Assembly: GCF_025153475.1 (NCBI RefSeq)
Contig: NZ_JANZXA010000001.1
Span: 1-64,000 of the forward strand
DNA length: 64,000 bases
DNA from: Novosphingobium mangrovisedimenti
GTDB lineage: Bacteria > Pseudomonadota > Alphaproteobacteria > Sphingomonadales > Sphingomonadaceae
Reading direction: 5' to 3'
Part shown: positions 19,154 to 28,594 of the stretch, in pieces
Numbering within the stretch: the first letter of the stretch is position 1
How the letters are laid out: every line of letters begins with the position of its first letter
Program-made: the position numbers and the translations under genes
Notes under the pieces: model-generated
Database searches by the model: none
The model's input: only the letters and a program-made list of their open reading frames with translations
Told to the model about the DNA's origin: nothing

Positions 19154-20038
19154 ATGGCTACTGATCGGGACATCAAGAGACCCTATACCGTCGCAGAGCG
19201 GATCGGCCCGCTGGTGCGCCGCGTGCTCGCGCGCAATCCCTCGCCGTTCACCTATACCGGCACCCAGACCTACATCGTCGGCGAAGGGTCCAGCGTCGCG
19301 GTGATCGACCCCGGCCCCGACGAGGTGGAACACCTCGATGCGCTGATACAGGCCATCGGCGATGCCGAAGTCGCCGCGATCTGCTGCACGCATACCCACC
19401 GCGACCATTCGCCCGCCGCCTCTCCGCTGGCCGCCCGCACCCGGGCGCCGATCATCGGTTGCGCACCGCTGACGCTCGACGACGACGGCCCGCGCGCCGA
19501 CGCCGCCTTCGATCCCACCTATATCCCGGACCGGGTACTGGCCGACGGCGAGGCGATCACCGGCGAAGGCTGGACCCTGCGCGCTCTAGCCACGCCGGGC
19601 CACACCTCCAACCACGTATGCTTCGCGCTGGAGGAAACCGGCGCGCTGTTCACCGGCGATCACGTCATGGGCTGGTCGACGAGCGTGGTCTCCCCGCCCG
19701 ACGGCGACATGACCGCCTATCTGGACAGCCTGCAGAAGCTCTACGAGCGCGAGCAGGACACCGTCTATTATCCCGCCCATGGCCCCGAAGTGACGAATCC
19801 GCGCCAGCTCGTGCGCGGCATGATCGGGCACCGGCGCCAGCGCGAAAGGCAGATCCTGCGCCAGATCGAGGCCGGACGCACGCGCATCGCCGACATGGTG
19901 CCCCATATGTACAAGGGCGTGGACAAAAGGCTCTGGCCGGCGGCCGGGCGTTCCGTGCATGCGCACCTGATCGACCTCGAAAGACGCGGCATGGCATATT
20001 TGCGTGAAGACGAGTGGGCCATTCACGGCGCAAACTAG
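19154..20038 (+). CDS. Metallo-beta-lactamase-fold hydrolase
   Basis: 294 residues. The zinc-binding motif THTHRDHSPAA (HxHxDH) lies near 80-90, the next His in ATPGHTSNH near 150, the Asp in LFTGDHVMGWS near 170, and the last His in YYPAHGPEV near 210. A C-terminal helical extension (HRRQRERQILRQIEAG) resembles the LACTB2/RNase-like MBL subgroup. Likely a soluble hydrolase of thioesters or RNA; which one cannot be told. Confidence 0.88.
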   Translation: MATDRDIKRPYTVAERIGPLVRRVLARNPSPFTYTGTQTYIVGEGSSVAVIDPGPDEVEHLDALIQAIGDAEVAAICCTHTHRDHSPAASPLAARTRAPIIGCAPLTLDDDGPRADAAFDPTYIPDRVLADGEAITGEGWTLRALATPGHTSNHVCFALEETGALFTGDHVMGWSTSVVSPPDGDMTAYLDSLQKLYEREQDTVYYPAHGPEVTNPRQLVRGMIGHRRQRERQILRQIEAGRTRIADMVPHMYKGVDKRLWPAAGRSVHAHLIDLERRGMAYLREDEWAIHGAN

Positions 20039-20112
20039 ACGCTTTCAACAGGCCCTTTATTATTTTACATATCGACCTAATCTCTCGCCCCAAACAAGGG
20101 TGGAGAGAGGTC

Positions 20113-20826
20113 ATGGCAACTGTAGCGAGGGCAGACGCCGGGCGTCTGTCGTTCTGGGCGAAGATGGCGATCGGCATCTCGGCCTTTATTGTCATCGCAT
20201 TTATACAGTTCGGGCTGCGTGGCATGGTCGATTATGTCCACGCGCCGATCGTCATGCACCTGCACGGCATGGCAATGGTGGCATGGCTCGGCCTGCTGGT
20301 GACACAGTCGGTCCTTGCCGGACGCGGCGGACTGGCGCTGCATCGCCGGATGGGCTGGGCGAGCGCGGTACTGGTGCCACTGATCGTCGTGCTGGCAAGC
20401 CTCACCTGCCTCGCGGCACTGCGTGGGAGATTCTTCCCGCCGTTCTTTACGCCCGCCTATTTCCTGGCCCTCATTCACATCAGTATCGTGATCTTCGCCG
20501 CCGTCGTCGCCATGGCCGTCATCCGGCGCGGGCAAGCGGACTGGCACAAGCGCCTGATGATCGGCGCGGCCGTGATACTGATGGAACCGGCGCTGGGACG
20601 CGTGCTGCCGATGCCCTTGCTCATGCCGTGGGGCGAATGGCTCTCGATGGTGATCCAGCTCGGCGTCGTCGGCCTGATCATGCGCCACGACCGCAGGGAA
20701 CTCGGCCGCATTCACCCGGCGACCATGGCAGCCTTCATCGCCGTGGCGCTTGCCCACGTGCTGGTGGAACTGGTGGCCGTCATGCCCTGGTGGATCGCCT
20801 ACACGGACCGCGTAATCGCCGCCTGA
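20113..20826 (+). CDS. Integral membrane protein, unknown function
   Basis: 237 residues with about 7 membrane helices. It begins MATVARADAGRLSFWAKM after a purine-rich GAGAGAGG ribosome site. His residues sit at helix ends (HAPIVMHLHGMAMVAW, LALHRRMGW, DWHKRLMIG), a pattern that could bind haem or metal. Similar proteins are common in sphingomonads without a known role. An upstream in-frame ATG at 20014 overlaps the previous gene and is rejected. Confidence 0.75.
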   Translation: MATVARADAGRLSFWAKMAIGISAFIVIAFIQFGLRGMVDYVHAPIVMHLHGMAMVAWLGLLVTQSVLAGRGGLALHRRMGWASAVLVPLIVVLASLTCLAALRGRFFPPFFTPAYFLALIHISIVIFAAVVAMAVIRRGQADWHKRLMIGAAVILMEPALGRVLPMPLLMPWGEWLSMVIQLGVVGLIMRHDRRELGRIHPATMAAFIAVALAHVLVELVAVMPWWIAYTDRVIAA

Positions 20827-20920
20827 CACGCAATTTCCCCTTGGGTCCTGCGCCCGCGATCCCTAGATAGGCCGCTCTTCCGGCAAAGGAGACCGGGAGC
20901 GCAGGACAAGAGGAAACACC

Positions 20921-21907
20921 ATGACCGTTATGCCCGCCGATCTTTCCGGTATCGACGTGCGCGCCGAAATCGAGCGGCTGCGCAAGGAACGCAACGCGGT
21001 CATCCTCGCGCACTACTACCAGAAGCCCGAGATTCAGGACCTTGCCGACTTCGTGGGCGACAGCCTCGAACTCAGCCGCAAGGCGGCGGACACCGATGCC
21101 GAAGTGATCGCCTTTTGCGGCGTGAAGTTCATGGCCGATACCGCCAAGATCCTCAGCCCGAACAAGATCGTCGTCCTGCCCGACATGGAAGCCGGCTGCA
21201 GCCTCGAGGATTCGTGCCCGCCCGAAAAGTTCAAGGCTTTCCGCGAGGCGCACCCCGATCACATCGCGCTCACCTACATCAACTGCTCGACCGAGGTTAA
21301 GGCGCTGTCCGACGTGATCGTCACCAGCTCCAGCGCCGAAACAATCTTGCAGCAGATCCCCAAGGACCAGAAGATCATCTTCGGCCCCGACCGGCACCTG
21401 GGCGGCTACCTCAGCCGCAAGTTCAACCGCGAGATGCTGCTCTGGCCCGGCGTGTGCATCGTCCACGAGGCCTTCAGCGAGACCGAGCTGCTCAAGCTCA
21501 AGGCCAAGCACCCCGGCGCCCCGATCGCCGCGCACCCCGAATGCCCGCCGACCATCGTCGACCACGCGGACTACGTCGGCTCAACCAGCGGCATCCTGAA
21601 CTATGCGAAGGAAATGCCGGGCGACACGCTGATCGTCGCCACCGAGCCGCACATCATCCACCAGATGGAACTGGCGCTGCCGAACAAGACCTTCATCGGC
21701 GCGCCAGGCGCGGACGGCAACTGCAACTGCAACATCTGCCCCTACATGGCGCTCAACACGCTGGAGAAGCTCTACCTCGCCCTGCGCGACCTGCAGCCGC
21801 GCATCGAGATCGACGAGGACCTGCGCCTCGCCGCGAAGAAGAGCCTCGACAAGATGCTGGAAATGGCGAGCGGGACCGTGGGCAAGGGGGATCTGGGCGC
21901 TCGGTAA
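20921..21907 (+). CDS. nadA: Quinolinate synthase A
   Basis: 328 residues. Catalyses condensation of iminoaspartate with DHAP to quinolinate in NAD biosynthesis using a [4Fe-4S] cluster. Visible signatures: ILAHYYQKPEIQD, FCGVKFMADTAK, LPDMEAGCSLEDSCP, YINCSTEVKA, WPGVCIVHE, HPECPP and CNCNICPYM. The likely cluster ligands are Cys93, Cys179 and Cys273. The nadB and nadC genes do not follow; the next gene converges from the minus strand. Confidence 0.96.
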   Translation: MTVMPADLSGIDVRAEIERLRKERNAVILAHYYQKPEIQDLADFVGDSLELSRKAADTDAEVIAFCGVKFMADTAKILSPNKIVVLPDMEAGCSLEDSCPPEKFKAFREAHPDHIALTYINCSTEVKALSDVIVTSSSAETILQQIPKDQKIIFGPDRHLGGYLSRKFNREMLLWPGVCIVHEAFSETELLKLKAKHPGAPIAAHPECPPTIVDHADYVGSTSGILNYAKEMPGDTLIVATEPHIIHQMELALPNKTFIGAPGADGNCNCNICPYMALNTLEKLYLALRDLQPRIEIDEDLRLAAKKSLDKMLEMASGTVGKGDLGAR

Positions 21908-21921
21908 GCGCCCCCTGCCCT

Positions 21922-22734
21922 TCAGCTCACGATATGAAAAAAGATCTTCACATGGACGATCGCCCGCTTGCCTGCGGGCAGGCCGGGAATCGGGTCAAGT
22001 GACTGGACCTTGCGCGCGACGCGGCTGATTTCCTTGTCCAGCACGGTGTGACCGGTCGATTGCTGGATGCCCCAGCTCAGCACTTTGCCGTCGCCGGTCA
22101 CGACGACGTTCAGGGCGCCCACGCCTTCCAACCCGTCATCCAGCGCGCTTTGCGGATAGCGGATCAGCCTGGAATAGACCGCGGTCGACACCTGATCGTA
22201 GTGCGCGCCGGCCTGCACCGGCGCCGCCGTTTCGGGCGGCTTCGGTTTGGGGATATCCACCCCGGTGGCCGTTCCCGTCCCGACGCCTTTCCCGATACCA
22301 CCACCGATACCGCCACCCATGCCACCACCGAAACCTGCGCCATAGCCGACCGGCGGCGGGCCTTCGGTGCGCACTACCGGCGCGCCTTCCACCGGCTCGA
22401 TGAACTCGGGCGGCACCACGGGCGGCAGCGGTGCGGCGGGCGCCTTGAGCGGTTCGGGCGAGGCTATCGCGCCCCCGGCACCACCACCACCCGCACCTTC
22501 GGTCCGTTCCAGCAGCGGCGGCGGCGCCACGGCCCCCATGTCCAGTTCGACGGCCATTTCCGGGCGTTCGAGAAACTGGTCCCGGGCGACCGCCGCGACG
22601 GCAACCACGGCCAGCGCAAGCCCGGCATGGAGAACGGTCGCGCCCAGCACGCCCGCACTCCATTCGCTGCGATGCCAGTCCGGCGTTGCAGAGCTGGCCC
22701 AGCCTGACGGCACGCCCACAGCCGCATTCGTCAT
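21922..22734 (-). CDS. tonB: TonB energy transducer
   Basis: 270 residues from an ATG with AAGGAGGAGG upstream. One N-terminal membrane helix (about 35-55) is followed by a Pro/Gly-rich periplasmic linker with an unusual pure-glycine stretch (GFGGGMGGGIGGGIGKGVG near 150), then a C-terminal TonB domain (YPQSALDDGLEGVGALNVVV, ISRVARKVQSLDPI, VHVKIFFHIVS). It transmits proton-motive force to outer-membrane receptors. Last gene of the exbB-exbD-tonB operon. Confidence 0.9.
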   Translation of the reverse strand: MTNAAVGVPSGWASSATPDWHRSEWSAGVLGATVLHAGLALAVVAVAAVARDQFLERPEMAVELDMGAVAPPPLLERTEGAGGGGAGGAIASPEPLKAPAAPLPPVVPPEFIEPVEGAPVVRTEGPPPVGYGAGFGGGMGGGIGGGIGKGVGTGTATGVDIPKPKPPETAAPVQAGAHYDQVSTAVYSRLIRYPQSALDDGLEGVGALNVVVTGDGKVLSWGIQQSTGHTVLDKEISRVARKVQSLDPIPGLPAGKRAIVHVKIFFHIVS

Positions 22735-22768
22735 GCCCGCCTCCTCCTTGCCTGTCCCCTCCACACGG

Positions 22769-23194
<426 letters not shown>

Positions 23195-23207
23195 GATGTT
23201 TGCCCCC

Positions 23208-23972
23208 TCAGTCCTGGAAAGCGGGTACGCGATCCGCGTCCCCGCCGGTGATGAGCCCCGCTTCACCCGAACCATTCGGGGCGCCCGGGCGGCGTTCGCG
23301 GGCCAGCAGTTCCAGTTCCCGCGAGGTCAGGCGGATGACCATAGCGCTGGCATCGCCCACCATCGCCTTGTAGCGGCCCACGTCACGCGTGAGGTGGTTG
23401 TAAATGATCACGGCCGGGATCGCGGCGACAAGGCCGCAGGCGGTGGCCAGCAGCGCCTCGGCAATGCCCGGCGCGACGACCGCGAGGTTGGTGGTGTGGG
23501 TCTTGGCGATGCCGACGAAGCTGTTCATGATGCCCCACACAGTGCCGAACAGGCCGACGAACGGCGCCGTCGAACCGATCGTCGCGACCGTACCGACTCC
23601 AAAGCCGACCTGGCGCGAATTGGCGGCAACGATGCGTTCCAGCCCTACCGCGACGCGCGCCTCTGCCTGATCGAGGATGTCCGCCTTCACCGAAGCCGCC
23701 AGTTCATCGCGCGCATCGGCCACCAGATTGCGCACCGCCTGCGACGGGAGTTCCTCGGGAACGCTTTGCAGGCGGGGCGCGGTCCGCAACATGCCGACCG
23801 AATCCCTCAGCCGCTTCACCTCGCGGCGCATCGCGAAGCCCTTTGCGAACAGGATCGTCCAGGTCACCAGCGATGCGAACACGAGTGCCCCCATCACGAT
23901 CTGGACGATGGGATCCGCTCCCAGGAACATTCCCCAGGGCGAAAGCCCGGTATCGCCAATTCCTTCATTCAT
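23208..23972 (-). CDS. exbB: MotA/TolQ/ExbB proton channel protein
   Basis: 254 residues with three membrane helices (about 25-45, 140-165, 175-200) and the signature GSTAPFVGLFGTVWGIMNSF followed by AEALLATACGLVAAIPAVIIYN. First gene of the operon. The AT-rich upstream gap carries a 29-bp inverted repeat at 24050-24078 that may regulate all three genes. This set may serve the three TonB receptors in the window. Confidence 0.95.
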   Translation of the reverse strand: MNEGIGDTGLSPWGMFLGADPIVQIVMGALVFASLVTWTILFAKGFAMRREVKRLRDSVGMLRTAPRLQSVPEELPSQAVRNLVADARDELAASVKADILDQAEARVAVGLERIVAANSRQVGFGVGTVATIGSTAPFVGLFGTVWGIMNSFVGIAKTHTTNLAVVAPGIAEALLATACGLVAAIPAVIIYNHLTRDVGRYKAMVGDASAMVIRLTSRELELLARERRPGAPNGSGEAGLITGGDADRVPAFQD

Positions 23973-24049
23973 CGATCCCTCCTGCCAACGCTACCGGACC
24001 GGCCGGCGTCCCCTGAGAGGCATCGTATACCGATGTGACAGAAGTAAAT

Positions 24050-24078
24050 TTGATGGTTATCAGAATTATAACCGTCAA
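24050..24078. promoter_or_regulatory. Inverted repeat upstream of exbBD-tonB
   Basis: TTGATGGTTAT (24050-24060) pairs with ATAACCGTCAA (24068-24078) with one mismatch and a 7-base centre. It lies 78 bases upstream of the exbB start in a 279-base AT-rich gap unlike its surroundings. It does not look like a canonical Fur box. Apart from this repeat and AT-rich bases that could hold the promoter, nothing else is seen in the gap. Confidence 0.4.
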
Positions 24079-24251
24079 TAAAAGTTCACATTATTGAAAC
24101 ACTTAAGTTTCCATAATGCCGCCATAGAATACTAAAGCATTTTATTGGAAGGCATTTCCAAAAACCACACTGCAACTGCCCGATTTTTCCTCTCCAGCCC
24201 CAGAACAGCAATCTGGTGGCGAACCGACGGCCAGGCGGCCGAATCGCCGAA

Positions 24252-24815
24252 TCAGGAGAGGCGGCCTGTCACGGCAATTTCCCGCCATTCCCCCGGCGCG
24301 ATACCGTCGAGCGCCCAGTCACCGATGCGCCAGCGGACCAGCCGCAAGGTCGGATGGCCAACGGCGGCGGTCATGCGGCGGACCTGGCGGTTGCGGCCCT
24401 CTCGGATGGTCAGTTCGATCCAGCAATCGGGCACCGACTTGCGGAAACGCACCGGCGGGTTGCGCGGCCATAGGTCCGGCGGATCGATGCGGCTCACCTC
24501 GGCGGGGCGGGTCATGCCGTCTTTCAGCATGACGCCCTTGCGTAGGGCAGCGAGTGCGGCTTCGTCGGGCTCGCCCTCCACCTGCACAAGATAGGTCTTG
24601 GGCAGCTTGAACTTCGGATCGGCGATGCGCGCCTGCAAACGGCCGTCGTCGGTGAGGAGCAACAGCCCCTCGCTGTCACGATCGAGCCGGCCGGCGGGAT
24701 AGACGCCGGGCACGTCGATGAAGTCCGAAAGCGTCGCGCGCGGGCTCGGCGATTTCGCGTCGGTGAACTGCGAGAGCACCTCGAAGGGCTTGTTGAACAG
24801 GATCAGGCGCGCCAT
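24252..24815 (-). CDS. rluE: 23S rRNA pseudouridine synthase, RluE-like
   Basis: 187 residues of the RsuA/RluB/E/F class without an S4 domain. It begins [15 protein letters not shown]. The catalytic Asp lies in the motif [16 protein letters not shown] near 42-57, followed by [13 protein letters not shown] and [24 protein letters not shown]. It makes one pseudouridine in 23S rRNA; RluE targets U2457 in E. coli. Four bases separate it from the upstream EamA gene. Confidence 0.88.
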   Translation of the reverse strand: MARLILFNKPFEVLSQFTDAKSPSPRATLSDFIDVPGVYPAGRLDRDSEGLLLLTDDGRLQARIADPKFKLPKTYLVQVEGEPDEAALAALRKGVMLKDGMTRPAEVSRIDPPDLWPRNPPVRFRKSVPDCWIELTIREGRNRQVRRMTAAVGHPTLRLVRWRIGDWALDGIAPGEWREIAVTGRLS

Positions 24816-24819
24816 CGGC

Positions 24820-25713
24820 TCAGCCCCTGTCGCCCAGCCGCGCCATCACCAGCGCGGCGGCGAGCAGCACCATGCCCAGCACGTCGAGCGGGGTCAGCGT
24901 CTCGCCGAAGGCCAGCCAGCCCATCGTCGAGGAGACCGCCGGCTGGGTCAGCAGCGCCAGGCCGATCATCAGCGGCGGGAAATGACGCAGCGAGTAGATC
25001 AGCAGCCCCTGCCCCACCAGCTGGCTTGAAAAAGCAAGCGCGATGAGCGGCGTCCAGTCCTGCGGCATGATCGTCTCGCCGCGCAGCGCCGCAATGCCCA
25101 GCATGACCGGCGCGCTGGCACAGACCGAGACAGCGAGGACCGAGAATTGCCCCAGCTTGGCCCGCGCCGAATTCAGCATCAGGATGTAGAAGGCATAGAA
25201 GAACCCGGCGAGCGCGCAGAACAGGTCGCCGATCAGGTTCGCCCGGCTGATCTCCAGCGATCCGCCCATCAGCAGCGCCGCGCCGCCCAGCGCAGAGGCA
25301 ATCGCGGTGAGTTCCAGCATCCGGGGCGAGCGGCGCGCCGCGATCAGGCCCCAGGCCATCAGGATCACGCTGCCGCCATTGCCGAACAGCGAGGCGTTGC
25401 CGAGTTTGGTCGTCTCGATGCCGACGTGCCAGCTGGCAAGGTCGAGCGCGAAGAACACGCCGCCACCCAGCACCAGCGCCAGCGCGGCTCCGCGCACGCT
25501 GCGCTGCTCGATCGGTTCGCGCGAGGACAGCAGCAGCAACACCGGCAGGGCCAGGCCCAGCCGCCAGAACCCGGCCGCAACCGGCCCGGTATCGGCCAAC
25601 CGCACCAGCCAGGGCCCCAGCGCCAGCGCGAAATTCGCCATGAGCAGCGCGGCAAGATGGCGCGCGGTCCATTCGTGACCGGGGCTGTGCGGGGCGGCGG
25701 GGGCATGGGCCAT
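24820..25713 (-). CDS. EamA/DMT-family permease
   Basis: 297 residues with 10 membrane helices in two EamA repeats. Markers are [15 protein letters not shown] in the first half and the second repeat ending [41 protein letters not shown]. Likely an exporter of amino acids or metabolites at the inner membrane. It is in an operon with the pseudouridine synthase gene. Confidence 0.88.
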   Translation of the reverse strand: MAHAPAAPHSPGHEWTARHLAALLMANFALALGPWLVRLADTGPVAAGFWRLGLALPVLLLLSSREPIEQRSVRGAALALVLGGGVFFALDLASWHVGIETTKLGNASLFGNGGSVILMAWGLIAARRSPRMLELTAIASALGGAALLMGGSLEISRANLIGDLFCALAGFFYAFYILMLNSARAKLGQFSVLAVSVCASAPVMLGIAALRGETIMPQDWTPLIALAFSSQLVGQGLLIYSLRHFPPLMIGLALLTQPAVSSTMGWLAFGETLTPLDVLGMVLLAAALVMARLGDRG

Positions 25714-25808
25714 GGCCGCGCCCTAGCCGCAGCAGGCGCCTTGCGCATCAGCAAAGTGTGCATCAGCAAAGTTTCCAGGCCCTGCCCCGGCCCCCGGCAC
25801 GGGCCGGC

Positions 25809-26789
25809 CTAGACTTCGGCCGGCCGTTCTCCGCGCGTCTTCCACAAGGACCAGCCGACGCCGCCCGCAATCAGCACCAGGGTAACGCCGAGGCTGATGA
25901 GCGGCGGGAACTTGGCGCCACCCAATGCGAAGTCCGCGATCAGGATCTTGCCGCCGATGAACACCAGAACCAGCGCCAGCGCATACTTGAGATAGTGGAA
26001 CCGGTAGACCATCGCCGCCAGCGCGAAATAGAGCGCGCGCAGCCCCAGGATCGCCATGATGTTCGACGTATAGACGATGAAGGTGTCCCGCGTGATCGAG
26101 AAGATCGCCGGCACCGAGTCCACGGCGAAGACGATGTCGGCAAGGTTGATCACTACCAGCGCCAGGAACAATGGCGTCGCCGCCCAGACCAGCCGCCCGG
26201 AGGCATCTTTCTCCTTCACGAAGAAGTGCTGGTCGTGATGGACCTTCGTCACGCGCATGTGGCGGGAAATCCAGCGGATCACCGGATTCTTGCCGATGTC
26301 GGGCTCGTGGTCGCCGGCGGCCAGCATCTTCACGCCGGTGAAGATCAGGAAGGCCGCGAACACGTACATGATCCATTCGGCCTGCGCGACCAGCGCCGCA
26401 CCGCCCGCGATCATGATCCCGCGCAGCACGATCACCGCCAGAATGCCCCACAGGAGCGCGCGGTACTGGTATTTGGGTGCAATCGCGAAGAAGCCGAAGA
26501 TCATCGAGATCACGAAGACGTTGTCGATCGAAAGCGCCTTCTCGATGAAATAGCCGGTGAAGTATTCGATGCCGGGCCCGCTGCCCTTGGCCCACCATAC
26601 CCAGCCGCCGAAGAGCATGGCGACGGCTATATAGAAGACCGAAAGCTTCAGCGATTCGGCAATGCCCATTTCCCGGTCGTCCTTGTGCAGGACGCCGAGG
26701 TCGAAGGCGGTGAGAACGAGGACGACGGCCACGAAGGCCAGCCAGAACCAGACCGGCGTACCCAGCCAGTCGGCGAACAGGAATTCCAT
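25809..26789 (-). CDS. TerC-family membrane protein (Alx-like)
   Basis: 326 residues and about 9 membrane helices. The TerC hallmarks are present: the Asp/Asn-containing helices GYFIEKALSIDNVFVISMIF near 80-100 and NLADIVFAVDSVPAIFSIT near 200-220. TerC/Alx proteins export manganese or load metal onto secreted enzymes. A 12-bp GC hairpin (26825-26859) sits just upstream, either ending the preceding small gene or acting as a leader. I do not see a yybP-ykoY riboswitch. Confidence 0.92.
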   Translation of the reverse strand: MEFLFADWLGTPVWFWLAFVAVVLVLTAFDLGVLHKDDREMGIAESLKLSVFYIAVAMLFGGWVWWAKGSGPGIEYFTGYFIEKALSIDNVFVISMIFGFFAIAPKYQYRALLWGILAVIVLRGIMIAGGAALVAQAEWIMYVFAAFLIFTGVKMLAAGDHEPDIGKNPVIRWISRHMRVTKVHHDQHFFVKEKDASGRLVWAATPLFLALVVINLADIVFAVDSVPAIFSITRDTFIVYTSNIMAILGLRALYFALAAMVYRFHYLKYALALVLVFIGGKILIADFALGGAKFPPLISLGVTLVLIAGGVGWSLWKTRGERPAEV

Positions 26790-26824
26790 GAGTGCTGTTT
26801 TCCGGATTGAAGAAACGGAAGGGT

Positions 26825-26859
26825 GCGCCGGCGCGCGATAGGGGACTGCGCGCCGGCGC
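26825..26859 (-). terminator. 12-bp GC hairpin between DUF465 gene and terC-like gene
   Basis: GCGCCGGCGCGC (26825-26836) pairs perfectly with GCGCGCCGGCGC (26848-26859), with an 11-base loop. It begins 6 bases after the DUF465 stop codon on the minus strand and ends 36 bases before the TerC start. No U-tract follows. Confidence 0.55.
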
Positions 26860-26864
26860 GTAGG

Positions 26865-27050
26865 TTACAGGCTTGCCGCGCAGGCGGTCGGGGGGGCGAA
26901 CAGCCGCGCCAGCCTGTTCCTGAGTCGTGTCTTCCGTTTCCTGAGTCCGGCAATTTCGGCCGGATCGGCAAAGCGCCGTGCCCTCGCCCTTGCAAGCAAG
27001 AGATCGAGCTTCTGATGGCGCTCAAGCAGTCGGAACATGCGTTCTGTCAT
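26865..27050 (-). CDS. DUF465-like small basic protein
   Basis: 61 residues from the ATG at 27050 (MTERMFRLLERHQKLDLLLA). It has the same two-helix plan as the DUF465 genes at 16327 and 16671: LxxHQKLD in helix 1 and IAGLRKRKTRLRNRL in helix 2, here with Arg replacing Lys. A TTG 17 codons upstream is less likely. It is the third member of this family in the window and the most divergent. Function unknown. Confidence 0.65.
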   Translation of the reverse strand: MTERMFRLLERHQKLDLLLARARARRFADPAEIAGLRKRKTRLRNRLARLFAPPTACAASL

Positions 27051-27391
27051 TTTCAACTTCCCTATCGAACGTATTGGGTTCGATCGGGAGAGCCGATGCA
27101 AAGGCCCGGAAAAGCCGGAGCTTTGGGGGGATCCTCGGACGGCTTCCTTCCGGATCCTGCATCGGTCTCACCCGATGCGGTCCGACATCACGCCGCGCAC
27201 GTCCTGACAGGAATCCCGTCCAGAAAATGCGCCGCGCCAGAGGGGCCCGGCCCGCGAGGATCCTTTTAAGACCGAATCGCTCCGGTTTCAAGTCCATTTG
27301 ACTCCGGGGCGGCCCGGCCCAAGCCGGATCAGGGGCCAGACTCCCGCGCATCGTCCTTCGACACGTCTGGGACGAGCGACAGGAGATCGGC

Positions 27392-27625
27392 GTGCTCGTG
27401 AAGAACGGACACGGCGTGGACAGGATCGCCGCGTTGGCGGTGCTCATGCTGCTGACCGGCCTGTTCTGCTTATCGTCGCCAGTCGCACGCGCGGCCGCTG
27501 GAAGTGGTGGTGGGGCAAAAGGGACTGAGCCGCAACCGGCCCTCGAGCAGGCGCTATGCCTTGCGCGCCGTCACGAACGCCATGCTGCCATCGATCCGCG
27601 CTTCCACCGGCACCGCGAGCCCTGA
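27392..27625 (+). CDS. Possible small secreted protein, unknown
   Basis: 77-residue frame from a GTG with a strong AGGAG site 6 bases upstream. It begins with a convincing signal peptide (IAALAVLMLLTGLFCLSSPVARAAA) and then loses character: the last 24 codons overlap the converging methyltransferase gene and read like its antisense. It may be a real short exported protein, a truncated gene, or chance. The remaining 340 bases between 27051 and 27391 hold only a 7-bp hairpin (GCATCGG at 27159, CCGATGC at 27172). Confidence 0.3.
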   Translation: MLVKNGHGVDRIAALAVLMLLTGLFCLSSPVARAAAGSGGGAKGTEPQPALEQALCLARRHERHAAIDPRFHRHREP

Positions 27626-28288
27626 ATCCGGCGTGTTCAGCCGCGACACAAGTTCGGCGAAGGGCCTTGGCCGGGCCACTTCCCCGGCACGGTGCAAGGC
27701 CGCGAGATAACGCCTTGCCAGCCACCGTTCGGCGACAAGGCTGGTGGCGAAGATTGCCGCATCCGGCACCGCGACCCGCGCCAGTTCCCGCGTGATCGCC
27801 TCCACGTCCCCGAACAGGTGGAGCATGCCCGGAGAGAGCACGGCACCGAAGGCGCCGTCCCGAAACGGCAGGGCCTGCAAATCCGCCTGCAACAGCACCA
27901 CGTGATCGGGCATGCGGCCGTGCAGCCTGACCAGCCTGTCTCTCGCAACCTTGAGCATGTCCGTCGACAGGTCGACCAGAACGGTGGGCCTGCGACTGCC
28001 TGCGTGCACCGCAGCGGTGGAAACCAGCGTGCCGCAACCGGCGTCGAGCAAGGTCCCCGATCCCGAGCGGGCCGCTTCCCCGGCAAATGCGGTATAGGCC
28101 TCAGGCGACGTGCCCCATGCCAGACGATTGTACACGCGATTGCCGATCAGCCAATCATACACCTTGGCTCGCCCGTCATAAGGTTGCGAAGGAGTACCCG
28201 CCGGCAGGACCGACCAGATTTCGTCCTCGACCGGTCGTATCGTGCAGTCACCGGCCAGCACATCCTCAAGTACGTTTTTTCCCCTCAT
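27554..28288 (-). CDS. Class I SAM-dependent methyltransferase
   Basis: 244 residues. Motif I LLDAGCGTLVSTAAV near 80-95, motif II VLVDLSTDMLKVARDRL, motif III LQADLQALPFRDGAFGAVLS and GMLHLFGD are present, as in UbiE/Methyltransf_11 enzymes. The N terminus has a partner-binding stretch (YDGRAKVYDWLIGNRVYNRLAWG). The substrate is unknown; lipid or quinone is possible. It stands alone next to an AT-rich gap. Confidence 0.82.
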   Translation of the reverse strand: MRGKNVLEDVLAGDCTIRPVEDEIWSVLPAGTPSQPYDGRAKVYDWLIGNRVYNRLAWGTSPEAYTAFAGEAARSGSGTLLDAGCGTLVSTAAVHAGSRRPTVLVDLSTDMLKVARDRLVRLHGRMPDHVVLLQADLQALPFRDGAFGAVLSPGMLHLFGDVEAITRELARVAVPDAAIFATSLVAERWLARRYLAALHRAGEVARPRPFAELVSRLNTPDSGLAVPVEARIDGSMAFVTARKA

Positions 28289-28594
28289 GGCAAGCGACTT
28301 ACTACCAGGAGTACCGGGCTAGAACAGTCGTGAATTCGTGACAGTATCCGTCATGCAGGACGCCTGCATGACCCGCGCCGCGCACAGCCAAGGTCTGGAC
28401 ATGCCACAAGGAAGCTGCATGCCCCCGATCGTCCACCGGGCGCGAGGCGTCGTTGACGAAAATATTACAAAATTTACATTTTATTAGGGTAACACTGGGA
28501 TGGTTTATTTCCATCGTGAGATGTTGCGTTAATTTTGGGTTTCAAAGGCATCTAAGTTCCGAGCACACATACAAATTAAGGGGGCGCGCTCGAA
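28289..28594. other. AT-rich intergenic gap with possible PilZ promoter
   Basis: 306 bases without a gene, notably AT-rich from 28455 on. TTGACG (28453-28458) with AT-rich bases 17 downstream could be a -35/-10 pair for the PilZ gene. A small inverted repeat GATGG/CCATC lies at 28499-28515. I see no RNA gene. Confidence 0.3.

Noticed and set aside
27250-27310. tRNA-like GGTTTCAAGTCC segment
   Set aside because: No acceptor or anticodon stem can be built around it.
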